This document shows positions 38,071-51,603 of a DNA stretch of 64,000 bases, piece after piece; the first letter of the stretch is position 1, and every line of letters begins with the position of its first letter. Source of the DNA: Oreocharis arfaki. Lineage: Eukaryota; Chordata; Aves; Passeriformes; Paramythiidae. The translations under genes were made by a program, and so were the position numbers. The stretch is from NCBI GenBank assembly GCA_013398015.1, contig VZRR01010895.1, forward strand, positions 248,001 through 312,000, written 5' to 3'. The notes under the pieces are model-generated. The model was not told where the DNA came from, did no database searches, and saw only the letters and a list, made by a program, of their open reading frames with translations.

Positions 38071-41000
38071 TGAGAGAATAAATGCCTTCCCCATAATGCT
38101 GTTTTCCCATTTCCCTCTTCTTTCCCAGGGGGTGGGGGCACAGTGAGAAAAATATGCATTATGTTCCAGCCACAAAATCCTTAAATCTGAGAGGAAAGTT
38201 AGGAACCTCTTTTAATGTAAAAGACTTCCTACACTACCTGGATTCTACCATTAACAGGAATGATGCCCCATTTAATCCATGGATCTTTTAGCATAACCAC
38301 ACCTATGCCATGGGGATACAAGTGTCTCCAAAGGAACAGCATTTTCCATTCAAGAGAAAATACAGTTGAGTTCTTATTACAGAGTATAATACTCAGCACT
38401 TTAGTTACTGCTTGGAGGATTGTAAGAAAAACATACATGGTCTCAAAAATGGGATTAGAGCTCCCTTATCGCAAAAATTAAGTCTAAATATATGGGAAGC
38501 AATCAGTTCTATGCATAGCTATTCTCATTCCCTTGCTATACGTGCATGAATGAAAGCAGGCACATGTGCTTATTACATTTCTTAGTACATGCATGATATC
38601 AAGGAAATGATATAATCTTTGGTTATCTGGGACTTTCAAATCCATATTATTAAATAACTTACATCATCTTAAAGACAGGTTAGTAAAATGTCAAGGTTTT
38701 CTTCTATTAAAAATGTTAAAGAAATGAGACAAATTAATAAAGTAACTGCATTCAGAAAATGGTTGCAAAAAGTGCTTTTTCTAAATTAATTATTAAAACT
38801 GCTTATGACTCTCTCCCTGAGAAATATTCCAAAACCTGGATAATGTCCAAATAGTATTTTGGAATTAGACATCTGTTCATCACATCATCTACCTTATAAT
38901 TCCCTCACAGACTGGTTCCAGGTATTAAAAAGCCTTTTTAAGTCTGGAATGATGGGATCCAACTACAGAATAAAAATGCTAACATAGAGGCACTTTAAAA
39001 CAACTTCTGTTTAAAAATATTGCTTTCTTTCTGATTTGCAAGATCATATGTATGTAAGAAAAGAAACCATTTGCAATCCCTTTACAAATAATTCCTTCAT
39101 AGCAATTTACCACAGAAACATAAATATGAATTATTATAAAGCACTTTGAAATCCAGAAACACTATATTACAGTTTTGAATAATTCAATGCCTAACTAACT
39201 TTCAAAATTCACTTTACAAAACTGTCTTTCCATTGTTACACAATGACTTGAAAAAGGGAACGTTTCCCCTTTGCTCAGCTATGGCAGATGCCACCTCTGG
39301 GACGGAGGAGCTGAGCACCAGACGTTTGCGCAGCCCTTTTGAAACTGAAGACTGGCACCCGCAACACTCCTCCTAAATTTATTATGCTCTTTCTTATAGC
39401 TCAGCAGTGACACATAAGCAACAAGCAGAGCTGTGAGCAATCTACAGTGACGATCTCAGGCTTATTTTATTTTCACCAAAGAGTTTACTATTACTGCTAT
39501 CCATGCTGCTAGTACACGCAAAATGGACCCAAGGTATGGAAAGCCTTTGATTTTATTACTTCCAATTGAGCACGCACAGCTCTACGCAGTCAGAACTTCA
39601 TGCGTACATAAACCTTTTGCAAGATGTTCTCAATGAGCACACGAAAATTCAGAGTGTATGCATAAAGAAACCTCAAAATTGACAGAAACTGAACCTAGCT
39701 TTTCCACTTACACCTCCTAGCACAAACTTTACTGTGCAGCAGGGAGCCGTAACTTTGAAATAATAACAGATAACATTGCATTTGAGCCTTATTTCCTGTT
39801 ATTTGGGGCCTCTTGCCTAATTTTTTTTTTTAATACTAAAATGACAAGGGGGCAAAACCAATTACAGAAACAAGGCAAGCTGCTCTTAAACTGATTAGCC
39901 TAGATGTCAAAATGGTCATATTCACTTTTATTGAACATCTTTCCAGCAAAGCAAATCCACTCTCTTCTAGACCAAGTGTCATATACAAGTGCACATATGC
40001 AAATATGTACACTTCAATCTACCGACTGGTGTTTGATCAATTTACATAGGCTCACTCAGACTCTCTCTACTTTGAGGTTACATGTCCCAGAATGTACTGA
40101 GCTTGTTGGCATTTTGAAAATTAAATTTAGAAAAACGTATTACTTCACAGTTCTTTCCCCTAAGATACTAAAATATTTAAGTGTAAGATATTCTACATCT
40201 AGATAAGGGGATAAATCAAAGATCAAGACAATGAACTTCCATTCAACACCAGCCCTTTTCTGCACCTTTCATCTCTTTATCAAAATACAGAGAGATGAGC
40301 CTTGAGGGAAGCAAGCCCTGGAGTGAGACATTCCAGGCCTGCTGACGTATGCAAGGAGACCACAGTGCAGTGGTCGCATGTGCTTGAGTGTAGCGAAAAT
40401 CATCTTTCACTTTTAAATTAGAACATGCTGAACTCAAATAATTTTGTAGACCAAAATTGGAAGCGCGAGACTTAAATAAGAAGAGACAATTCTAACTGCA
40501 GAAAGATCTGGAAATCTATCCAGTCCTGACAGGCCTTTTTTCTCCCCCACACCCTAAAGATGTGCCAGTAGCAAAGTGAGAAGGCAAACCCTTCTCCTCT
40601 GCTGAAGCACAGCAATCATCTGGGCCTCACTAGAACATCATTTCAGATTTTGCATACCACAGCACCTAGTTCTGGGTAGACTTCAGGCTCCACAACTCTG
40701 CATTTTGAAAATGCCCTCTAACTGAGGGCTGTTGAAAAATTTGAGGTTAAGCAGGAGTATCCTGCCCAGGGTGACACCCCAGCCTTGACAGAGCTGTGGC
40801 ACCCAGCCCACAGAGTGCTGGATGCGATCGGGCAGGCCAGTGCTCCCCCAGGAGTGAGGTTACTGCTGCAGTTCAGCACAGCACAATTTGCATTGTGGGC
40901 ATGTAAAGGTAAGGCACCGATGTCCCGCCAACACCACACAGTGACAGGCATTCTCAGTATGGTTGTTTCTTATGCGTGTGCACATTTGCGATTTGAAATG

Positions 41001-44000
41001 TATATTTTATCAGATTTAGCAGAAGGATGGTCTTTGCCAGAACACGATGAAAGGGTATGCATGGAATGCAATCCCCAAATTACACTGTCATAGTTTAGAG
41101 TATAATTACTTTAAATCACTGTAAAATATCATAAACTAACTCCAAATTTTAGTGCAATGCTCTTTGGCAAAATGTATATTCACAGTAAAGACCAACAAGA
41201 AGAAACTGTGGCAATAGCTGCTGCAGGAAAAAAAAGAACCAGGTGCTTCCATATAAGCTGTTGTTTTTAATTACTTTTAATTATTTCACAAGATAATCCA
41301 ATATTTTAGAAATTACTGCAGAAAGAATTTATTACATACTTTTGAAACATTTATATTCTAGACTGGAGATTTCATTCTGCCTGGTCTGAAGGAAATAAGC
41401 GGCAGAGAGCAAAAAAAAAACAACTTTGGCTTTACATTCTGGGGCATTTAGTGATGAGCGATTAAAAATATGTAACCAGTCTTTATCTAACTCCCTACAA
41501 TTTAAGGCAAAATAAACAGAATTTAATTCTCGAATGTGGAAAGAACATAGTTCTCTTTTTACCTTTTAATACTGGTTTTCTTTGTTTAACTAAGACCTTG
41601 TATTTCAAATCTGATGGCGATACGATCATAGCACATTACCCATGCACAGCTTCTCTCCAGTAATCCCAAAACACTCGGAGCACAGCCCAGACAAACGAGG
41701 GCACACATTCCTTCCTAGGAAGGGTGCATCCTAGCGTATCTTCAAGTCCTAGCTCAATCCCTCTAAAGGAGAGAGGGATCTGCCCCATACTGCTGTCCTT
41801 CTTGGCCATGGAGTACCAACTTGCTTCTCTGCACAGTCCGATCCAAGGCTATTTTTAGCCCAACTCTCACTTGCTGTGAGAAAAAGGTGTCTGAAACAAA
41901 CCCAGAGAGCCCACTAGTTACTTCAAACAATGCTGACTCCCTGGTAAAGCCAATGCAAGAGTGGTGGATGAAGCCATTTAGAAACCAAAGAGTTCTCCTC
42001 GTCGTTACCAGCAACTGGGCCTGTGCCAGTGTGTGAGTGCGTACGCATAGGCCTGATGATAATGTGTTGCACACTGTTCTCTGTTCCTGTATTTTGACTT
42101 CAAACTTGTGACTGCCATTTTGGCACAAAAATGAAATACACAACATGATGGCCTAGAAGGAGCTGGAGTACCTGGGGTTGGTACTGGTTTTCTGCAGGCA
42201 GGAGTGCTGCAGTAACACCAAGCTTCTCCCAACTGCAGAGGGGTCCCAGGCTGACACGAGGGAAGGAGAGCCATTGGAGGTAAGCAGAAAATCCCGAGAA
42301 ACTCTTTGCAGACATTACAGGAAGATTTAGTGCCCAGGTATGGTATGAACCAACTCATGAAAAAATTCAAGATCAGCAATTATCTCTTTTAATCCCATGC
42401 AAAAATCCTGCCAAAAAAGAGAAAAAAGCCTATGTACCTAAACATAGATACATAAGAAATAAAATTTTACATACATATTTAAATACACAGCTTTTTCAAA
42501 CAGTGTATATATTTTATATTTTCATGTGCATGCATAAAAATACAGTTTTGAGTATTTTAACAGAAGCAAGCACAAATTGATTTAAATTAATCTCTGAACA
42601 TAGGGGAGAGCCAGCAGAGTAATTAACTGTGTTATTTATTAATTATTATAACCATCCCAACTGTCCTTTCTCTTCATCTCTCCAATAAAAACAACTCATT
42701 GCTAATCCACTACAGCTGCAGAAACTTCTATGAAATGTTAGTTAAGGTAATAAAATAGCTCCAGTTTTAGGTGTGGAGGATTCATTTCTGCCCTTGAATC
42801 ATTTATGTCAGAGTATAATCGTCAGTGAAAAATTTGATGTTATTTCAACAATTCAATACCTCATTGGCACATGCTAGCACACAAAACCATTTTTAAAAAA
42901 TTACACAGCAATACAGTCGGAATAGGAAACTGGTTACTGAGCAAGCTAAATCTGCATGAAGGAGAAAGACTGGAAGAGTGGGATAGAGGTGGGAGGGTAG
43001 AATGCAGTAAGCAGTATCAGAAAAATGAACATACATATGAGAAAGGAGGAAGGATCATAGAAATGCACCTTAGCTGAAAAGATTTCTTTCAATATCTGCT
43101 GGTACTTTCTTTTTTTCTACAACTCGTTCTCTCTATTGCAGTCAATAACCCGAGTGGGCATAAAATAGATTTTTCTCATGGTTTGGATCAACACAGGATA
43201 TAAACCACAACTGAAACACATTTCCATGTGCTAAACTCAGCAATGATTATTGTAATCCAATTGCTTATACAGCATACTTTGACAAGTGAGGTAGGCACAG
43301 GGAATACAGAGCAAAAAGGTAGGTAGGAACACGTTGGTCCAGATTACTGCTTTCCAAATCTACTTTCGTTTTGCTGGTGTATTGTTAAATCCTTTTTGTG
43401 CTTCATAGGAAGCTACACATTTTGAAGACAGTTAGTCACAACAACTTCTTTATTTTGTTTTTGGTTTAAAACGCCTATGATTTGCACACCCTGACACTTG
43501 CTGATTTCATGCCCTGCCTTTTCCCGTCAAAGGCCCTTCTTGGCTCTCCACACGAGGAAATCTCATTTATCAAAATTCTGTTAGCGTAAGGGGAAGGGCT
43601 ATGCTGAGCTGAGCCGTGGCCTTCATTAAACATGCAGAACATAAACTGCTGACACTAGGCACAGTCAACTTCCAGCATGGCAGAGGAGAGGGGAAAAAAA
43701 AAGGAAAAAAAGAGCAATGAGACAGAAGGAATGATGTGATGGTGAAATAGGAATAAAAGTCACAGTATTGCAAAGCATTTAAGTCATACTGGAGTCAGTG
43801 AGATTTAATCACAGACCTAAAGTTAAGCATGTGCTTAACTTTGCCAAACAGAAATAGATCACTAAATTATGAATGGAACAACCTATTTCTGTTCCCAGGA
43901 ACATGGACACTTTGTTCTCCAGACCAGTCCCTCAGGGAATGAAAAAGGTGAGGGGGGAAAATGGTAACAAAATTGGAGAAAACAATCCCTTCTTCAACTC

Positions 44001-47000
44001 AAAATACTGGTCCGGATAAAGGAACCATGCGTTATCTTTAACGTAACAGGAATAAAAAGCTTGGTATCCATCATTTAGGTTACAGGAGACAGAAAAGAGT
44101 AATTGCCATTATGGTCATTAATTTAAACAATGTACTAAAGGCCAGGGCCCTTAATAAAAGAAAAATTTGTAAATTTGGAAGAAGCAAGCATGAGAACAGG
44201 AATGCATTAAAAATCAGAATTAGGGCTGAGGGGGAACAAAGTGGCTTTTTGAATTTTCACTTCACTTACTGTTCTTGATATTTTTTCCCCTTTAATTCTC
44301 AAAGATAGCTGTGTAATGCTGCCTACAATAGAAACTTGAATTTAATAGGCACGAAGCAGAAGGTGTGTAGCATTTTCCTCTGATCACAAGGAACAAGCAC
44401 TTAGCTGTAAGAGATCCACAATGAGTCACTGCAGGGAGGAATCAAATGCATCACAGGTACATGCAAGCCTTTTTTATTATTATTCTACCAACTGAAAATG
44501 CATTATAACATACAGCCCTAGGAAAAAAAAATCAATTTCAAACCACCTAGTCCTATAAAAATATATAATTTACCAATCATATATGCCTGCATTTACACAG
44601 TTCAAGAAGAGCTAAGGCAGATGCAAGGCAGGGGGATGAGGCAGGACATAGGTGGAGAGGGATGTCAACATTTCCTCTGTAAGCTTTTCTTGGTATTTAT
44701 AAATAAATTAAGATTATAATTTCAAGTTGAAATTGTCTCAGTACTAAAACGAATAACTTACCATCAAGTTTCAAACAGCAGCTAAAAGTTATTTTAATAT
44801 TATCTGAAAAATAATATTATATTAACATCTTCTGATACTTTCACACCTCTTAAAACACTTCTTCAAAGTTAAGTACCATAAAATTAATGGCTGGATTCTG
44901 ACACCCTTTCCCATTCTGAATACCATCATATTCCAGAGAGAAAGAATTTAGCTCTGATGAACTAACCCTTAACACAGAATTAACTTTTCTTCCCTCTTCC
45001 AGGGTTCTGTGTACATGCAGCTTAAACAGAAGAGAGCAGAAAGCAGACACGCTTATGGCAACGGGGCATCTACCTTGACCATTCCTCGAGTGATTTCTGT
45101 AATTTTTTAAAAAAACCAAATATTGTATGCATTTAACAGAAAACAATAGCTGCTTTCATGTTGAAAAAGTGTTGTTTTTCTTGAGGTCACCTATGAAATA
45201 GAACAAGAGAGCCCAACTGTTCTATCTTCTCTTCGAACTTTTAAACAATGCAGTATTACCACCCGCTTTTTGAGCTTTTATCCCGGTCAACAAGGCGCTG
45301 CAGCCTGCCATACAAAGCTGCACACCACATGGCACATTCAACAGTACATCTAGGTCAGCTTGCATTTTTAATGTGCTCCATTAGCGTTCCCTTGCTCACT
45401 GTATCAAGTTTGAACTTCTCATTTTTCAAACCTCTCTATAACTAAGCCAGACAACATACAGGATCCTAAGAGTATTGTGATCATCTTCAACATTTGTTCC
45501 AACAAAGATTGCAGTTCTAATCCTATTTCCTTAATTCCATGATTTTTCCAAGCTCAGCATCCCACAATTTCTCCTTCAAGATCCTTTTCCACAATACTGT
45601 TGTTAAAAAAAAAGAGGTTACTTAAATAAAAAAACCCAATGCTTTACCTAACGTAATTCCTTCGCTCAGTACTACTTGGGGAAGCTTAACAACTTCAACC
45701 TTGGCAGCATTCTGCACACACCACAGCTAAAAAACCTACAAGTTAATAAGCATATAAACAACCATACCTACATTACTGTAAAGCTTTGCAGAATACTATG
45801 TGCTACAATGGTATTTATTTATTCCGACGCAACAAAAAACAGTTCCACATGATTCACTTCATTGCTTTCCTTCATAAACAGCAGTTAACTCACTTCTTAA
45901 AATACATTTATTAATTTTTAAATTAGCACATATTCTAACTGCTTTTTCCATAGATGATTTTAAGGTATACATCCCTCCACTGGAGCACAGCCCTTGCACA
46001 AGGACTGAAGTTGTAAAACCACCCTAGATATAGATTACATGTACAAGGTAATCGGTACATCAGTTCTGACACAAGGAATAACACTGTGAGCAAGTTTAGC
46101 AGGAGGCTCAGGGAGATTCAGACAGATCTTGGTAAGTGGGGGGCGGAACTGGATGATGGAATGAAAACAGACAGTCATATTAAATTGAACTGCACAAATA
46201 ATGCTTATTTTGCTTCAAATTAAAATGGTAAGGCAAGTTTTAATAGAGAGACTGTAAATTCGTCTGTTGTCTATTTCATGTAGTAGCAAGGATTTACTAA
46301 TGAAATCATAAAACACACAGAATGATTGTTACACTAGGAATCTGTCACAATAGTTTACACGCATATAGTGTAAAACCATGTAAAGCATTCCAACAGTATG
46401 AAAATCATGCCAAAACGATCTATAATCTTGATCTCCTATGTAAGAAAATATGAAGACCCTCTATAATTAACTGGTTACCAAGAAAATCAAAGGAAAGACC
46501 TTGAAAAACAAGATTTCCCAATGTCATTCTAATCTAATAAAATTATCCATCAATATCCCAATTCACTAGAAAACCCTGTCTCACAAGAAGAAATTCTTAA
46601 AAAGCAAACTGAAATAGTTGAAGCTTTAAAGTTAAAAAATTGAAATCTTCTGTAAAAGAAATATATGTTCAGTAAAAAGCCCAAGATGCTGCATTATTGT
46701 CATTGTTTTCTCCTCTTGAAATCTGTAACATGTCAACAGCACTTTTTCCAGCAAAGCACAGCTCTGAACGATGATACACACCTGACCTTGCCTCAGTGAA
46801 AAAAACAGGGGAAATGAAAACCTAAATCACATCTGTCTACCCAACAACTTTCTCACACTCCTCTCTGCAATTCCTATTCTTCACACCTAGCATTAGTTTT
46901 AACAAGCCTATTCTGAAATCAGGGGAAGCAGCCATGTAGGAGAAACCTGAATCTTTTTCTATATGTGTATTTCATGCTTTTAAAAAAGTATGCTATAAAA

Positions 47001-47949
47001 AAAAGGCAAACACATTAACGGTAGCTTTATAAAAAAATAAATATTTGTGGCGTTTTTGTTGTTGTTTTCTAAGCCTCGATCTGAATGGGAGCATACTTTC
47101 TGTAGCAAGGTGGGGTTGGTTGCTGCAGGGCACAGTTCTGGTCCCACCAGTTGTACAATCAGGTAGAATTTACAGAAGAAAAAGAAATCTGGTCTAACCT
47201 GCTCACTTCATCAAGGAGGAACAGCAAACTATTTGCAAATATTCTGAACTGCCCTCTTCCCACCCCTACACAAAGAGACCACCTGCCTCAACATTTATTT
47301 AAAATGTGCAGGTATTTACAAGCAAACTTTGTGTTCCGATTTTTAGATGACTTCTTGGTAAATCTGATACTCCCTCCAAGTTCAAACCAGCAGCGTAAAT
47401 CAAAGGGGCCACACAGAACTGTAAAGGACCCGCCTGATCAGGCAAGCATCACCCCCATTTACATGTCAACAGGAGGCAGCTGAGCGAGGGAGGATGCTGA
47501 GCAGCACACCCAGCCAGACAGCTCAGGCACACCAGACTCAGGCTGCCTGAGTGTGCCCACCAGTTAAAATTTAATGAGCAACAGAAGGAAGACTGAGAAA
47601 ATAAACTCTTTTTTTCTGGTAGTAACTTAAGTTGCTGTGATGTAGTGACTGGTGTTAAATGGTGGGTTCAAACCCTTGAGGTGAAGCATATTCCCACTGT
47701 GAAAGCAGTACCAAATTTTGCACTCTTCTGGCATTTCTACGGAGTTAGGAAAGGGAAAACTATACTACAGACTGACTCTTCATAAAAGCAGCAGGGGGTA
47801 GTATGGATTGCTGCTGCTGCTGGTGCCACCACAAAAGCTGGATGTTCAATGTTGCAGCAGTTCATTTTCATATAGTGGCAATCCAAACGGGCAAAGGACT
47901 GCCCAAAGAGGGATACTCATCAATCAGAAAAGCAAAACCAGTTGCCAAG
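38071..47949. other. Unique intron with a few small structures
   Basis: Contains the left member of a motif pair at 40747-40896, the palindromic segment at 43787-43850 and an inverted repeat at 47526-47557. A TAAT-rich patch near 42580-42730 and another near 44100-44180 resemble conserved elements only weakly. No coding exon is seen. Confidence 0.5.
43787..43850. repeat. Possible old amniote dispersed repeat with a 24-nt palindrome
   Basis: The segment TACTGGAGTCAGTGAGATTT followed by AAAGTTAAGCA-TG-TGCTTAACTTT resembles a 'tcaatgggatttaagcac...' sequence that I recall as dispersed in reptile and bird genomes, but I cannot name its family. The palindrome has two perfect 11-nt arms (43819-43829 and 43832-43842) around TG. 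The family assignment is a guess; the palindrome is seen directly. Confidence 0.4.
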
Positions 47950-48147
47950 CCTTTACTGTGAGGGTGGTGAGGCACTGGAACAAGCTGCCCAGAAAGATTG
48001 CAGATGCCCTCTTCCTGGAGGTGCTCAAGGCCAGCTTGGAGGGAGCTCTGAGCAACACGATGTAGCTGAAAGGTGTTCCTGTCCATGACAGGAAGATTGG
48101 AACTCGATGACCTTTAAAGTTCCTTCCAACTCAAACCATTCCATGAC
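47950..48147 (+). mobile_element. CR1 LINE 3' fragment in the + orientation
   Basis: This copy reads forward. Landmarks are CTGTGAGGGTGGTGAGGCAC, TCTTCCTGGAGGTGCTCAAG and the terminal TTCCTTCCAACTCAAACCAT, followed by TCCATGAC. It is the only CR1 in the window opposite to the other three and to ARID1B. Its short translation (VRVVRHWNKLPRKIADALFL) matches the conserved CR1 3' region but is part of a decayed copy. The left boundary is uncertain: 47865-47950 may belong to it but matches poorly. Confidence 0.9.
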
Positions 48148-51100
48148 AGACATCATTTGAGCAACTACCTAACAGTTGCCTTGAAATGCATACACATCTT
48201 CTGAAAACTCCACACTGGTACTCCCAGAAAGGCAATAGGAACTTTAAATCCGTATCAAAATCCAAAATGTGGCCCCATCCACACCTTGATAACCTAAACC
48301 ATGCAGTGCTGGAGAGGAAGGCTGTTCATCACATTTACGTATGCCCAAAAGTAGAGATGACGTAGAAGAAAGACAGCAGTTTACGTTTTCTTAGCACTAA
48401 TTCCAGCTGGTTGCAGGGCACTGGGCAAACCACAGGCCAACGATGTTCAAGGGTTCTGAGGAGGGCACGCTTACCATCTGTGCTCGCTCCAGCTTGCCAC
48501 AGAGTGCTTGGGAGCTTTGTAAAATAAACGCTACCACATACCCATGTAAACTGCCTAAGCCTAACCCTGAGGCCATCAGTATTTATTCTGCAAGCACCAT
48601 GAGATGCCTCATGCTGAAAAAGAACATTAAACATGTATTTATGGCTAGTGTGGATCACTGGCAAGAGAAGAAAAAAGGAAATACCCAAGAAAGCCTGACG
48701 TGCTGTATACATGCAGGGACACTGCCACAGGAGACAGGTCCTTCCAAAAACCTCACCTTGTCTTGTCTTTCCTGAGACTACAGGAGTGTGGGCACAGAGC
48801 ACAAGGAGGAGAGAACCAACTCTTATTTTTATCCAGCTGATCATGACTTTCTGACAAGTCATGCTTCTCAGCTAACACAGGTTTTTTTCTCCTATTTATG
48901 TATCATTTCGTCTTTTCTTCTTTATGCAAGATTGTTTATGGAATTGTCCAGACCCACCTTCACTGCACAAGGAGGCATCATGACCTCCAGGAAGCCTGCA
49001 CTTTTTTTCATCCTCCCAGAGAGCTTTAAAATCCTCTCTATATGGGAAGGGGGACGAAGTTGTGAGGAGCAGGCCACCTCAAGTGGGTGCTGTTTGGAAT
49101 CACCCTCCACACTCAAAGTGGTTAGATGCACTCCTCTACCGCCTGCAGCACTCAGGACTAAGCCGGACCACAGCTAGGACTCTACGATGGACGGAGACAA
49201 ACTTACGGCTGTAAATCTCTTGCTGTGCCTTGTAATTTGTATACAACTAGTTGCTAATTGGGGAAAAAACCCCACAAACCATAGAGGTATTTACTGAGAC
49301 TAAACTTACCAGACATTAAGAACTATTGATTATGTAGATGAAATTTCTAAAACATGATCACAATTTCTCAATTTTGTGTTTTCTTAGACTGTCCCAAATA
49401 GCATAGCAGAGATGTGCACAGGTTGTTCAGGAAGAAACCTGTTCAAGTTGCTGCTACTTGGTCATAAGTACGTCAAAACATTTCGATACATCTGTAAGGT
49501 GTTCCTAAGAATATGAATAGAGCACCTTGTTCCATGCTACAATGCCATTCTCTGCTCTTGGAAAACACCCAGCATAGAGGGCACTGAGAAGATTTCAGCA
49601 ACCTCAAAACACAACTTTAACAATGAGTCAAAGAAAAAAGGTTGGAAAATCCTTTTAGTCATCTGAACACCTCAGGTGAAACAAATCCACAAAGAAATGA
49701 ACAACAGAATTGGGGAAACACACAATCCTAACTCTCCTATGAGTAGCAAAACAGAATTTACTGGAGGTTAAAATGAATATATATCTTTTCTAAGCTAAAA
49801 CAAATCCAAAAACTTATTTACAACTCCCAGGTTCCTACCTAAGTCAACAGTGCAAAGACAGATGTAAATGAGGACTCATTTCTCTATATTTTCCCATAAA
49901 CTAAGCACACACAGACAATCCAAGTGTCAACACATCAAGACAGAGACAATTCTGACCCTTGAAAACATTCTCTTCTGAGAAGGATTAATTGGCTTTAAAA
50001 CAATTTAATTTGGCTTTGAAGATGCAACTTTTATTAGTAACCACCAGATGGCAGGAGCAAAGGCTGCTTAGAGTGTTCAACAAAAGAAAGCTGTCTTAAA
50101 CAACGCAAGCATTAAAAGAGAACAATTTTTTATGTCTCCTTTTTCTTCTCTTTCAATGGCTTATTTTCTTATTCTTTCCAAGAAGCACTATTTTATTGCA
50201 ATCAAGCTAATACATTAAAAAAAAAAGGAATAAGAAAAACGTCTCTTGAGAACACGTTTCTCAATTTTATCTTATGCCATCTCCATCTCATAGCTCAAGG
50301 GTTCTGTTACAGATATTGCAAGAACAACAGTTTCCTTCTAGGTTTGCACAGTCATAACTCACAGTCAGTCACCAAATGTATTCCCTTTGATGTCCTGTGC
50401 TTCAAACCAGGAAGCTGACACATAGCTGCACTGCGTAGCTCAATTCACCCTCGGGATTTGAACTTCTGCTATCTGGGATATGAAAACAAGTAGACTACAG
50501 AAGATGCACCGTGATGTGCTGATTGTTGCAATAATGCAGCATCTACAAGGTGGAGGAAGGCAAAACCCCTCTCCTAAAAGCATGAACCTCCCCACTCTGC
50601 CCAACACTCCACCACCAAAGCAACTCAAAAAACACCTTAATAAACTAAAGTAAAAGTAGTATGTTTGGGAGGAAAAATATTTTAGTCCTAAGCACATTTG
50701 ATTCTTAAAAACATGTATCCTGTATCAGAGAAAGAGCATTTAAAAATGCGACCCAGTGGCACATAGTTTAAAAGAGTTAGGAATAGACTCTCTAAACAAC
50801 TTCCAGAGTTACTAAATTATGGAGACAAGGTCATCACTTTATGTCGTGTCATAAAACAAAAATACGGCTAGTTCCACGAACAACGCTGGAAGCTCCACCA
50901 CACAGACACATTCACATCAGAAATACCACCCTTGCTGTATTTCTTTAACAGAGCTGTCTCTCCATTATGCTGATTTCTTGATCAAAGAGAAAGCTTTACT
51001 CCTGTATTTGTCTTCTGCAAAGGAAACATAAAATCACTCCTACAGTGAGCACATCCATCGGGAATGAGATTCTTTTTCCTCAACCCCAGCAGCACAGTCC

Positions 51101-51229
51101 CAGAAAAGAACAGGTGAAGCTTGCTCCTACTTCAAAACAGCGTGAGATGCAGTTGTGTGGTTAATTCTGCCTCTGTACGTTAGCAAACACACCACTTGCA
51201 AAATATGAAAGGCTTTCTTCCCTGCCCCG

Positions 51230-51380
51230 TTTTTAAATGACACCTGCAAATCACTAATCCAGTTGCCACTTATTTCCATATGTCAAATTACAATCTTAAC
51301 TTGTGCAAAGCAACATAATAGTAATGATTAAGCCAATTACATCACAACACAGCTTAAAACGACACACAATGGAAGGATTA
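51230..51380. promoter_or_regulatory. Candidate conserved non-coding element
   Basis: A repeat-free block with clustered homeodomain-type cores: AATCACTAATCCAG, TCAAATTACAATC, AGTAATGATTAAGCCAATTA. It precedes a CpG-dense spot about 180 bp to the right (51554-51603). The regulatory call is an inference. Confidence 0.3.
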
Positions 51381-51553
51381 AAGCTCACTACCAAATAAGA
51401 GAGTCGTGTTCTTGGTGGAGCTCCCCCACTGTGGGAACATAAGTGTCTCTTTTCCTGTTGCCCAAACTTGTGAGCCTTCTGACATGTAGCTGGTGGACTG
51501 CCATTAACAAACTTACTTATATTAATGCAGCACTAAGCTAGGATCACTGCACC

Positions 51554-51603
51554 TCGGCATTAGCTGCGGAGGGTGGGCTCCGCGGCCGGCGCTGCAAGCA
51601 CGG
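51554..51603. other. CpG-dense spot
   Basis: About seven CpGs in 50 bp, centred on GGCTCCGCGGCCGGCGCTGC, in AT-rich intron. No repeat, exon or promoter motif is recognised. Confidence 0.6.

Noticed and set aside
48335..48862. 175-codon minus-strand open frame, the longest in the window
   Set aside because: No recognisable domain, haphazard composition, an overlapping open frame on the + strand, and no splice or promoter context. In 64 kb of non-coding DNA a frame of this length is not remarkable.
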